A stretch of DNA of 64,000 nucleotides from Perkinsus olseni. Taxonomy: Eukaryota > Perkinsozoa > Perkinsida > Perkinsidae. Positions 11,101 to 22,667 of the stretch are shown piece after piece. The position numbers were made by a program, and so were the translations under genes. Position 1 is the stretch's first letter; each line of letters starts with the position of its first letter. The notes beneath the pieces are model-generated. The model was not told the origin of the DNA. It was given only the letters and a program-made list of their open reading frames with translations, and did not search any database. The DNA is taken from the NCBI GenBank assembly GCA_013115135.1, contig JABANP010000027.1:124001-188000 (forward strand), in the 5' to 3' direction.

Positions 11101-13061
11101 ATGCCAGACAATGAATTATTCAGTTACGCTCGTATGTGTGATGCTCTCCGAGCTCTCTACGATACGCCAAAATGCGATGATGCCATGTTTGTGAACACAG
11201 GAGTCGGTATTGCGCAGGGCACCGAGCCAGGCAGACAACCGTGAGTCAATCTATTTGTCATTAAGTGTTGGCGAGTCGGCTCGTCCATTGACTGTAGTTA
11301 CTACTTCGATCCCGCTATGAAAGATGCATTGCTGGGCACCGGGGCAGCAGGATCTCCCACTATGGATGATGTCGTTGATCTAGACATGCCTCTAACAGAC
11401 GCTCAACTCAACGCCGTAGGCCATTGCCTCTCTCACGGGTCCCCATGGACACCCGGTGTGTGCCAGATACGTGCATCTTGGGCGACTCCCATAACACTGA
11501 TCCAGGGCCCTCCGGGAACAGGCAAAACCCACACAGCCGTTGCTCTCGTCAAACACTGGGTCTCGAACAAGATCACGGCCAATGGTGAGCGCTCAGCTTT
11601 CAAAGAGCACTAGTTTCCGCATGCTCTCTCTCAGGCGAGGGGAAGGTTTTGGTTGTGGCGGACTCGAACGCGGCGGCAGACAACATCCGGGCCCTCATGG
11701 TCAAAGCCGGAATAGAGTGCTACAGAGTTGGCCGAGCTCAAGAGACGGAAGGGGGAACTCGAGAGGTTGCTGATGACGTTTTGAGGAAACTTGAAGGTAC
11801 GAGAGTTCACGGAACTAGCAGCTGCCATGTTCTTGCGTCTCAAAGGTACACGCGCTGTCCGCGACTATAGGCGAGCCTTGATTCTGGGTGATATACATAA
11901 GCTGCCTTATTTCAGGCAGAGAATTGACAAGGCTGCTGTGGATGAGTAAGTCGAGTCATCGAAGCAGATTAATGCTACTCGACTTCCCTTTGCCAGGTAC
12001 CAAGTTCTAGTCGCTACATGTATTGGAAGTGGTCATCAACTCCTGGACTCCGTGGATTTCGAGTCCGTCGTCATAGACGAATGTACGCAGGCCACGGAGC
12101 CTGCTAGCCTTGTACCGCTGGCTCGCGGAGCGAAGCGCTGCGTTCTACTGGGTAAGTACGTTCGCCTTTCTCGAGCTCGTCAACCGATCAGCTGATTGCT
12201 GCGTAGGGCTGAATCATATTATCATCAGGTGATCACAAGCAACTTCCGGCGACCGTCCATTGCAACACCGCGAAGAGTGGGGGATTGGGCATCAGCCTCT
12301 TCGAGCGCCTCGTCAGCGAAGGCGCCCCGGTTCACCTCCTGGATATCCAACGAAGGATGCATCCGAGCATAGCCGAGTTCTCAAACAGGCACTTCTACGA
12401 CAATCGAATAAAACACGAAGTTACCGAGCGTCCGCTCATCCCGGGCCTCCGCTGGCCGAATCCAGAGATAAGGGTTGCTCTCGTCGACACCTCGGACCTC
12501 GGAGTCGGTGAGACCAAGGTTGGCACCAGCCTGATGAACCGCGAGGAGGCGAACTTGCTCCTCGACGCACTTTATGATGCGGTTACACATGGAACTCCTC
12601 CGAGCCAGATTGGCTTGGTTGTGCCCTACAACGCCCAGAAGGCGCACGTGTTAACTGCCCTTCGAGAGGACGCTCGCTTCTCTGTGGAGGAGCGAGCAGC
12701 GGTTCAGGTTAACACTGTTGATGGGTTCCAAGGGCACGAGAAGGGGCTCATATTCTTCAGCGCTGTTCGGTCTAATGCCTTAGGGCAAGTTGGCTTCACG
12801 GCCGATCCCCGACGCATGAACGTTATGCTCACCCGAGCCCGCCGTGGGTTGGTAGTTTTCTGTGACGTCAGCACTATGACCGCTACTGGGGGCCACTGGC
12901 GACGGTGGGTCGAGTGGATTCAACAGAAAGATGGTATAATAAGTGCAGCTGACTGGCGTCGAGGGCCTTTGAAAGAGGGTGAAGATGTGGCACCTCCAGT
13001 CCGCAACGGCGCGCCAGAGCGAACAACGCCGCCACCGCCACCGAAGTCTGCTACCGTATGA
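11101..13061 (+). CDS. UPF1-like superfamily 1 RNA/DNA helicase
   Basis: All core SF1 motifs are seen in order across four or five exons: FSYARMCDALRALYD (UPF1 SFDRMQxALKTF position), PLTDAQLNAV (Q motif area), GPPGTGKTHTAVALV (Walker A, 11505-11550), KVLVVADSNAAADNI (motif Ia, after an intron at about 11585-11640), VVIDECTQATEPASLVPLA (DECT, Walker B, 12067-12122), CVLLG-DHKQLP (motif III, across an intron at about 12152-12228), LLDIQRRMHPSIAEF (motif IV), VQVNTVDGFQGHEKGLIFFS (motif V) and DPRRMNVMLTRAR (motif VI). The FERL, IQRRMHP and NREEAN spacing is closest to UPF1 and related SF1B helicases. UPF1 drives nonsense-mediated decay, but the characteristic UPF1 zinc-rich CH domain is not visible upstream, so a different UPF1-like helicase is more likely. 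The C-terminus is Pro-rich and ends at 13061. Confidence 0.88.
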
Positions 13062-13145
13062 TTGGGTTTTTTCAAAGCTGTTCTCATTGGCATCGATTCA
13101 TCACCGAAATGAAACATTCACTCTGGTTTCTGCATGTTCGTTTCT

Positions 13146-15334
13146 GTATGAAACTAACGTAGTGTCTGCGTTGGAAGAATCGACCGACGGAGAGTTGGGA
13201 TCCATTCTCGGGCAGAATTCTCAGTCTGCCTAGCTCTCGAGGCTACTTTCTGATGTCGATCTGCATCACCCTGACGTCGCGTATGACGGCGGGTCTTGCT
13301 CGCGTGCCTGAAGGAAGCTCTGAGGACGCGAGGCATTGAGTGCACACAACAGCGGCCGTCCAAGTCGAAACTATCCTTCCTTCTGATCAAACTCCACCGA
13401 CCCATCCAGGGCGACGCGTATGGAACACTGGGAATACAGGCTACGATTGCGTACCTCTATTCGGTGACCGCGGACGAGAGGCCAGAACTGCAAGAAGCCG
13501 TGAAGGCGGCTGTCGGGAAGTACAGTCGAGTGCCGCAGGGAACCAAGTTCGGGAGGGACAGAACCGAGTCCATGCTGCACAAGGTCTCCGTCGTCCGAGT
13601 GCTTCAACGGTATAGAATCATCGGAGACATCTTCCCGCTGCACACCGAGGCACGCAGTGCCGGCCTTTTCGAGGACTATCGAAATTTAAACATGTGAGTG
13701 CTTTAGTCGCTCTGAGGCATTTGAAGATTCCATCAGGATACCCATTGTCTTATCAGGTATTACGGTGACTCGGTAGGCTACTACTTCGGCTTCTTGTCGG
13801 TCTACACGAAGTGGCTGTCTGTGCCTGCGCTTCTGGGCATTTTGCTCTCCTTCCCGAAGGCTCTGGAAAGGGATACTCGTTGGATAATTATGAGCGTCGC
13901 GACGACGTTGTGGGGCCTGCTATTGATGGACGTGGGATGGGTCACCAAAAAGTGAGTTCCCGTTGCGCGATGAATTTCGGACTTGACCTCGAATGTATTT
14001 TCAGGGCGTCGCTCAAACGGCAATGGGATAATCCACGATCGTCCCTGAAGCACATCCGGTCGCACGCCATCGATGACATTCTCGAGGATATCCCTACCCA
14101 GAGCCTCTACGTCGACGCCTCGGTCTCCTCGACGCACTTCGGCTTGGTTTTGAGGAGGTTACTCAGCGCGGTGAGTTGAAGTCGATCGTTAGGTCTCGTC
14201 ACCAGAAAGGGAGCGGCAATATATCGAGATATACTCTCTAGAGTCGTCGGACTGGACGCTTTTAGCCTGAGCTTGGTCGTTACCGCCCCAGCCTTCTCAG
14301 TCAGGTACTGCTAGCCTTTTCCCTGCTCGGGTCATGTGGTTTGCTAATGTGGACTCTGCACATCGAGCGGACGTACATGGTCAATCCCATGATCGTCTCT
14401 GTCATCTTCTCTGTCGTGCGTATATTCCTCTCGTGGGCTTTTATGAAATTCGGTAACTGGCTGACCAGGATTGAGCGTCACGTCGACGACGGTAACTTCA
14501 TGGTGTCGGAGGTTTCGAAAGTGATTATGTTTGAGGTCTTCAACGTCTTCGTCCCGCCCATCTGGATGGCATTCGTCATTTCCGACTTTGACCGTCTGAG
14601 CCGAGAAGTTACTGTCATGTTCACGACCAGGCAGGTCGTGTCAGCCCTCACCGAAGCAGTTCCGACTTTGCTGGCGCGACTCATGACGAAGAGGAAGCAC
14701 CTCGCGCCGCTCACAGCAGCAGCTCAGCATGCACTTCCTGACTGGGGCCTCTGGCGTGAATACTTGGAGATGGCCGTTCAATTAGCCCAGCTGGTTGCAT
14801 TCGGCCCTCTTTTCCCTGTTGCCTTCGTTCTCGCATATGTCAACGATCTGGTGGAGTTCCGACTTGATGCTATCAAGCTCAACTCGAGCAGGAGACCGTA
14901 CCCACGGAAAGGAGGCAATGGGGTCTTTCTGGACCAATGTGTTCAATGGAATGGTCTTGTTCGGCGCCTCAATCAACGTCTTCACCCTCATCGTCCACTC
15001 TGAGACGCTGACGGCGCTTGATGCCTCCATGGTTCACCGCCTGGGTGTTGGGATAATCCTGGAGAAGTTCTTCGTTGTCGTTCGAGTGTTCGTTGCGATC
15101 GCCATACCCAAGCCCAACGAGTGGTCAGAGAATGAGATAGTCCCTCTGGCCGAGTCTACCGAGCTAGCTGAGATCGTGGCTCGTGCGTCCGCCCACTTAG
15201 AGCTGCCATTTCCGGACGTCGACCAGAAGGATGCGACTCTCATCAACACCATTGATTCGGACATAGAAACCTTGATCTCTAGGATGGCAGTCCTCCGAAA
15301 CCGGAAGAGTTCCCGTCCGGTGCGGGTCGACTAA
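13146..15334 (+). CDS. Anoctamin/TMEM16 family membrane protein
   Basis: Anoctamins are ion channels and/or lipid scramblases with ten membrane segments. Seen: a cytosolic N-part with EDYRNLNM (13670-13695); SVGYYFGFLSVYTKWLSVPA (13770-13830), matching the GxKVAxYFAWLxxYTxWL first-helix signature; further hydrophobic segments at 13830-13930, 14250-14310, 14340-14440 and 14515-14590; the loop EYLEMAVQLAQLVAFGPLFP (14758-14818), matching the family's E-x-x-I-Q-F-G helix, followed by NDLVEFRLDAIKL; and a last helix MVLFGASINVFTL. The RLDAxK...RRP element is diagnostic. The frame changes at about 14908-14912 between RRPYPRK and EAMGSFW by a single +1 step, with no room for an intron. The start is unresolved; exons from about 13146 and 13290 seem to belong. 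Confidence 0.82.
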
Positions 15335-15770
15335 TCGGATTGTTATGTGCTTCGCTGCCTACACTGCCGGTAATCTTCCTTGAACGTAGCTTGTAATATT
15401 ATCCAAATCATTGCGAATTCACTTTGTCACTGCTATCCCTATAACATCGTATCGTACGACAAGAATGTTTAGACAGTTCCGGGTGGATTGTGTTGCTAGA
15501 GTAATTGCTGCAGCGAGGCACCTTGAGCACGGCACCCGGCACAGAGCTGCTATGCTCGATACAAATTCGAAGGCGGCAACATGTATTGGCGTGTAACGAG
15601 TTATAGCCTTTACGGCGAAACCCAGTTGGTAATTCTCGAATGGTGATTGCGATGCCCTACAGTTTGTCTCGAATTCAACGTTCCGTGGTATCGAACCATC
15701 TTACCAAAACAGCTGTGTCGGAAATAATCAGTATCTAGCTGATGGCGAGCCTTCGCACTGAATTTGAAGT
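15335..15770. other. Intergenic space between convergent genes
   Basis: No conserved frame is visible on either strand between the TMEM16 stop and the repeat cluster. The ORFs here are short and lack motifs. Transcription converges here from both sides, so it probably holds 3' UTR sequence of the TMEM16 gene. Confidence 0.4.
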
Positions 15771-15834
15771 ACACTCAGTGAGTGCCACTCACTCCTATTG
15801 GAAGAACACAAGCCTATTGCGGAGACCGAGAGAT

Positions 15835-16045
15835 CTAGACAACTGACGACGGATAAATTATCCAGTATTGAGTAACGGTGAAACACCTCAACAAGGGTCA
15901 CTTGTCGAGTGAGCCATACAAAACTCAGTGACGGTGAAACACCTCGACAAGCGAGGACGGATGAATCATCAAATAGTGAGTGGCGTAAAAACCTCGACAA
16001 GTGAGGACGGATAAGTCATCCAATACTGAGTGACAGTGGACACTC
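15835..16045. repeat. Imperfect tandem repeat, period about 50-52 bp
   Basis: A unit with the landmarks GAGTGACGGTGAAA, ACCTCGACAAG and GAGGACGGATGAATCATC recurs about three and a half times: around 15838-15922, 15923-15974, 15975-16024 and a partial copy from 16025. The two middle units are most alike; the first and last are more worn. Each unit contains short inverted pieces such as CTCGACAAGCGAG, which can fold back. It lies just outside the 3' end of the ABCA-type gene. Confidence 0.7.
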
Positions 16046-16239
16046 AAGCTACTGGCCAAGATACGGGGCACAGCTATGACACAATACAAGTTACAATACA
16101 GTACAAGGTAACTTGCATTACAGAAATGACAGTCTGTCATCGACAGGAACTTTATGACGCAAAAAGAAGTAACGACAGACAAAGAGATGGTTCCCCACAC
16201 GAACGGAAGGGTTCGCTGAGGGAACAAACTCTACCGCCA

Positions 16240-19200
16240 TTATTGGACAGACTGTCTGCCACGATTGGCAAACATGTTGAAGATTTGCTCGAGGGTGGTC
16301 TGAGCAAGTTGAAAATCGTGCATCTCGAGCTCCTCTTTTACTCGTGCACTCGATAGCTCGGAGAAAATGTAACCTAAATCAATGTCGCGCGGAAGCGAAA
16401 ATTCGCCAACTTCCTCCAGAGTTCGTGACTCAGAGGACACATTGAGCCAAAGCCACTTCAGCGCTTTCATGTGTTGACGAGCTCGAGCGAGAGCGGAGGC
16501 CAGAGCACCACAGTTGAAGGTTCGACTTGAATCGTCACCCGAAGTCCCCGCGGCAAGAACGCTGTCGACGACTCGGGGTTCGTTGATGCCTGCGGAGAAA
16601 GAGAAATTGGAGCGTCGCAATTTCACAGCAGCACGAATTCACCTAGTTTTCCGAGTTGATCTGCGAGATAGGCATCTGTGAGGGTGACATGGTCACCACT
16701 GGCAGAAGTGTTCGCATCTTCTGTTTGCAGGAGCTGCTTCATCAATCGCTTCTTTTCTTCTTCAGGAGCATCAAAGAAACTCATCCAAAGCCTGTAGCCG
16801 TGGCCGTACTCGGACTTGATCTGTTGGGATGTTCCGATACAACGGAATTGCCCATCGACCTGTGTAGAAAGAGATAGTCGCCAAGCGGTCAGCAGCCCAT
16901 GAATACGCGGTACCTGGATGGCCATGGTCTCACACACAGCATCGGCCTCCTCCATACTGTGGGTGGTGAGAATAACAGCCGAGGTCTTGCAGCGGTCGTA
17001 GGCTATCTTGTGGATCACATCCCAAATACGCCTGAGATGGGATGACCAACATGTCCGGCAGGACTCGGTAAGATGTACTCGTCGTTACCTTCTAGCTTCG
17101 GGATCGACTCCAGTCGTTGGCTCGTCCAGGAACACAATGGGTGGATGACCCACGAGGGCCATACCAACACACACCTTCCTTTGATTGCCACCAGACAGCC
17201 TCACTGCTTCCTTATCGACGTATTGCCTAAATGCAGCATCTTGTTGGCGCCTGGAATGGGTCAAAAGGGACCTACTCAAGCCTCAAGATCTTCACCAGGT
17301 CGTCAACGTGCTGGGGTATCTCCTTTGGCGGCACCCCACGTATGCGAGCATACCTACAGCCAGATAGAACAGATGAGACGAGAAAGATGCTCCTTACAAG
17401 TTGAGATGATCTCTCGTCGTGAGACCTTGCAATAAGGGATTCTCCTGCGGGCAATAACCCACCGACTTCCGGACCTGAGATACGACAACCGTGATAGGGA
17501 AATGACGAGACGACAGGCGTGCCACCTCGTATAAGTTGCCGAGCAGCGGTCGTCCAATAAGATTGATGTGCCCAGCACTCGGCCTTATCAACCCACAGAG
17601 CATCCTGAAGGTGGTGGTCTTGCCGGCACCATTTACTCCCAGTAGGCCGAAGACTCCACCATCAGCCAGGGCGTAGTTGATGCCTCTCACCGCCCATACC
17701 TGATGCACCATCATACAACAGCCATACACTTCGTGTCAACTAGCTCACCTCGTTCTTCTTCCCAGCGTTGTAGACCTTCTTAAGATCCTTGAAGTAGATC
17801 ATTTGAGTCGATGGGTCGAGCTCGGATACTCTCTCCTTTTCCGCCTTAACGCTGTCGTCCTCGATACCGCGCATCTCCGGAGGAACGTCAAGTTCACGAT
17901 CAGGATTCCACTTGTTCTTGCACAGTTCGTAATCAAGGAACAATACCACAACAAAGTAGAACACCCCATAAATGAACAGCGTGATAACCTCATCACCAGC
18001 TACCGCCAGGCAGACGTCGAAGGGCATGCCGTTCATGCTGTACAGCGTTGTATCGTGGCAAGTGTTGAGGATCTCCGAGTCGAACGGCTTGGCAGGAGTT
18101 TGGCTTAGGTATTGCATGGTAGTGAAAAAGAGGCTGGTCAGGCCCTGCGCCACTGAGTAGGTTGGGAAGACCCTCAGAATCCACATCAAGACGTATCCTA
18201 TCCTCGGAGATATTCCCGAGTAAAACAGGACAGACACTCCGAAGGAGCCAACCAAACCAGCAAGGATTGACGCAGCGATCCTCATGTAAGTAGCTATCGT
18301 GCTAGTGCGGGCCACTACACTGATGAGGTAATTGAACGGCGGGGTCGCGAAGCAGAAGCCGACCAGAAGCGCCCACACGGCAGCCTGATTCTCCTCCTTG
18401 AGGTAGATGTCGATACCGTAGACCCGCAGAGGGATGAAGGTGAGACAGACGGCGATGAGGGAGAAGAAGAAGTCGAAGACCCAGCTCGTGGCCCAGTACG
18501 GGAGCAGCCCGCAGCCGCTGACATACAGCTGTTCTTTGATCTTTGTTGTCTTTTCCATCATCATGTAGGATAATAGGGTCGAGGCCACAACCGTGAGGGC
18601 TATGGCGTAGAAGCCTCCCACTGAGAAGGTGATAGCGTTGCCCTGGAAGGAGGCGGAGAGCTTGGAGGCAGTGTGGGGAAGGGGTGGTTGACAACCGTGA
18701 GGGGCTCATTTCCGGCCAAGGCGAACGGCGTCGTATGAAGAGCTGTCATATCAGCGAAGACAAACCTCGATGTGACACCCGATGCCGTCACCTCAAACCA
18801 TGCAGTATCCTCGCCAAGTAGGGAGGCTGAGAACCTCAGGATACCCGCACACAGCGCGTTATTGAGGGTTGAGTTAGGCGGTGTGTTGGGCTCGTAGGGG
18901 ATCGCATCGTAAGGCTTCAGTAGGGAACAAGCATGTGCCTCAGCATTGGTCAGAGGCGAGGAGGCATCGATACTTGGCAAGGGTTGGCCGTTCCTCGCAA
19001 CGGTGACAACGGAGGGATCCACCGTACTCCACTGGGCAACTAAATGCTCACTCGGCCCCGTCTTGTAGGGGTTGGAAAACGGACGCAACGTCAGAGGGAC
19101 GGCATCTCCCGTAGACGCGGCTGCTTGCTCGAAACCCATCAAGACGAGAAGGACCACCATTGGCAGCAGTATGGCAGCGAGAGTGCCTAAACCAGTTCCG

Positions 19201-22200
19201 ATAGGCGTAGACCAGCCTCCTTGTCATCAACCCATGGACCTGCTGCGAAAAGGTCGGTTTCAGTTGGATATCGTAGTCGACTTCCTCCTCGTGGGCCTTG
19301 CCGGGGTCCTCGGAGTACGGATCACGATGCTCAGAGACCTGAGGTGATGATTCAGGATACCGCTCAACATGAAATGAAGAAGAACAAGAAGTCCGAACCG
19401 AAAGCGGCAAAAACACCGAGCTAGGGAACTCCTGATGCCCACTGGACGCGGCCGAATCGAGAGGTGACCGTCGTGGCCAAGCGGCGTTGGGAGCTGCCCC
19501 TAGACTCTAGTCTGAGGGGTGGGAGTGTCACTGTGTTCTTTCTAGCGACACAGAGCTTCATGTGTAGAGGGCCCGGACTCACGTTGAGGAAGACATCTTC
19601 CATGTTCGATATTGATATGCCGTACGACGTTATCTGACCAGCGGACTTGCAGCCCTCAAGGCCCTCGAAGATCATAGGGAAGCTTGGGGCACAACTATAA
19701 GGAACCTGACAGCGGCAGGTGTAAGAGTACCATCTCTTCGGATAATCACACCAACCTGTAGGGAGAGTTCCTGACCAGCACTCGACCGTACACGGACGGA
19801 AGAGGGGTCGTCGATACTCTTCTGGACGACCTTGACAAGGGGTTCATCTGGAACCTTGGAGTCCTTCTTGGCGATGCTGAGAGTGTAACCCGTACCTGAG
19901 GTTATCATGATTAAGGGGTTGGGTGAAAGATACAACGAGCTCACCAAACTGCTGCTTGAGGAAGCTAGTAGTGCCGTACGCCATCAGTTTGCCATTCTCC
20001 ATTATACCAACTCGATCGGCTAAGACGTCTGCCTCGTCCATGTAGTGTGTGGTGATGCAGAGGATCCTTCCTTCACGCTTCGATCTCAAGAAGTCCCACA
20101 TTCTACGCCGAGCGCTCGGGTCCATACCGCTACTCGGCTCGTCTAATATGACCAACTTGGAGTCGCCAACGAAGGCCAACCCGACCGACAGTTTCCTCTT
20201 CATGCCACCTGAAGGACGAACAGATGATGAAGACACGACCGGAGCTACTAAGCCTACCTGATAGCGTCTTCACTCGTGCCCCGAACTTATGCCCGAGGTC
20301 AATCTCAGTGGCAAACTCAAGTGCCTTCTCATCACGACTTAGCCCACGAATATTGGCGAAGAGACTGAAGTGCTCCTCGACGGTGAGGTCGTCCCACAAG
20401 ACGTCGTGTTGAGGGCAAACGCCCATGCTTCGACGAATGACCGGCATCTCAGTCGGCACTTTATGACCGTAGACAGTCACGTCCTGAAAGATTATCATCA
20501 CGAGAATGGTTGTCCTGATGATACTCCCGAAGGGAGGGAGAGCGCTCACAAGCAGTAACAGCGTCAGGAAGTTCTCGGCTGAACTCACCCCGCTGGTGGG
20601 AATGACCATCCCACTAAGGACATTGATGGTAGTGGACTTGCCGGCACCATTGTGACCGAGGAGGACGAAGAGCTCGTCTCGGTACATGGTCAAATCCAGG
20701 CCGTCCACCGCGCGCACTGACTTGAAGCGAACCTGAACGAAGGGTGATGAACCCAAACCGCTCGCTAGGAAGACTGCCAGTACTTCGAGGTCGCGTATCC
20801 TCACGGTTGCACGGTCTCTTTCGAGCTCCTCATGATACTCGTCCGACACCAGCTCGATTCCGCTACGTCGATCGCTTGAAGTGCTGCTCTCTGAGGAGCG
20901 GTCAGTCATTTCGTCCGCGTTCTGGTAGGCAAGATTCTGGCCTCGCATCTCCCTCCAGAATGAGCGGGTAAATAGGAAGTAGAACTTCCGGCTAGACCGA
21001 TACTCATGCGGGACGACTTGGTCCAGATAGAGGTAGACGGCGGTCCACAGAACAATGTCGACCAGGAGCATTACGAGACCTTGTATGAGGCTAAATTCCT
21101 GAAACTTCAGTGTGGAGGAGGGGTTGGCCAGACCGAGGAACACCTGCTGACCGAGGTTCTGCATGACTAGGGTATACGCACACTGCGGCAGCAGCGATAC
21201 GGCCCACTTGTCGGTCTCTCGGTGGACGGCGACCAGTACGAACGATAATATGTAGTAAATGACGGCTGTGAGGGTCGAACCCGAGTTGGGGTACTCGAAC
21301 AGGGTTGAGAGGGAGAAGGCGAAGGCCATCGAAGCATAGAAGTAGAGGAAGGTGAGAAGGAAGAGCCACAGAGCTCCGAAGGGGGACAGGATCCCCAATG
21401 ACAGCAGGGCTACAGCAATAGCGAGAACAAAGTAGAATACGAAGTACCAGGCATACCATGACAGGTTGTATGGGAGGTCGTGAAGGCCCATGATGCGCAT
21501 ACCTGAAAATCGCCTCAAGGATAGACAGAAAGATAGCGGGCTTACCTTCTCGCAGGCGGCCACGTCTCTCTGAGATGAGCTTCCTCGAAACAGAAAACGC
21601 AGAGAAAGTAAAAGAGAAGGGCCCCGATTATCCCACAAATTTGTTTCATAGTAGTGCCAGAGTTACGCTCCTTGTACGATGGGTAGGGCATCGGGTAGAG
21701 CGCGGCGACAGGCACCTCGGAGCCTCTCCGATAGTCCATCCAGGTGGCCATGAGCGGGGGGAAGTCGAGGGAATTGTAGTAATTGAGACCGTTGTCAGTT
21801 GGATCGCCGTGCGGGTAGTCACCGTTCTCAGCATACCAATAACTTGTGTAGTCGCTCAAGTCACTAGAGCTCCAGGCGTCCGAGATAGTAGCATTGCTCA
21901 TGATGGTAACCTCATCCTCCTTCCCGACCTCGATATAGTAGCAGATCTTCGGGTGGCTACTGGAACCGTAAGAAGTGGACTTGACGTATGATGATGGATC
22001 AGAAATTGAGGTTGTCGTCATCAACAAAGGAGCCCCTCCGCAGATCGTCTGAGGAGACTCGTCCCCCATAATGCTATCGATTCTCTTTTCTAGGTAGTCG
22101 GCGAAATCGCTAGCTTCCTGTGAGCCGGCGGGGCCAATAGCGAGAGTGCCACAGAGACAATCGGCTACGACGCCCACCAAGTTGGACTGGCGAAAGAAGT

Positions 22201-22667
22201 TCTCATAGGAGACCGAGGAAGACAGGTTGACGGCCGAGTAGAGCCTGTGGGCCTCATCGGCATAGGAGAAGGCACCGAATCTCACAGGAGGGCCTCCACC
22301 GGGGCTCACTGGGTAGTCGGCAGCTGGCTGAAGAGGGAGAACAGCTACTGGTCTGAGGGCGAGAGGTGGAGAGGAAAACTCACCAGCGTTTTCACTATGT
22401 TGCCGGTCTTATTGCCGAAGGGTGGTATCAGCAATGCCGCAGCGGCCACTATCAGCGGCAGGAGGATCTCACAGCACATGCTGAGCTTCGAGCGACGGGA
22501 TAATATGAAATTCTTCTTTGAGAGAGCCACAACCTAAAGAGCATGAAGGGGACTCCTGATCGTCCTGGCCGGTTTGCTTGAGTGATCAGTCGCATAGGCC
22601 CACCCACCTGCGACCGCAGGAGACCCCTTTCTTGTCGTCGGATACTCGCTGCAGCGACGTCAATCAT
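16240..22667 (-). CDS. Full-length ABCA-type ABC transporter
   Basis: ABCA proteins move lipids or sterols across membranes. Start ATG 22665-22667 gives [20 protein letters not shown], then across an intron [20 protein letters not shown], the typical cytosolic lead and first membrane helix. A long extracellular segment (22310-21600) and a six-helix domain (21640-21050) follow. The first nucleotide-binding domain has GHNGAGKST (about 20640-20665), [16 protein letters not shown] and [17 protein letters not shown] (20110-20160). A second extracellular/membrane half spans 19160-17800. The second NBD has [17 protein letters not shown] (17600-17650), [22 protein letters not shown] and [17 protein letters not shown] (17090-17135). 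It ends [17 protein letters not shown], the conserved ABCA C-terminus. Both Walker A, signature and Walker B motifs are intact. Introns are about 50-90 bp. The ABCA-specific second extracellular domain is short. Confidence 0.92.

Noticed and set aside
14893..14906. A 14-nt intron (GTACCCACGGAAAG) to explain the TMEM16 frame change.
   Set aside because: It is far shorter than any other intron here and gives the wrong frame, so a single-base step is the better description.
18302..18709. A minus-strand frame of 135 codons overlapping the ABCA-type gene.
   Set aside because: It is out of frame with the conserved membrane domain read in 17740-18621, so it is a shadow.
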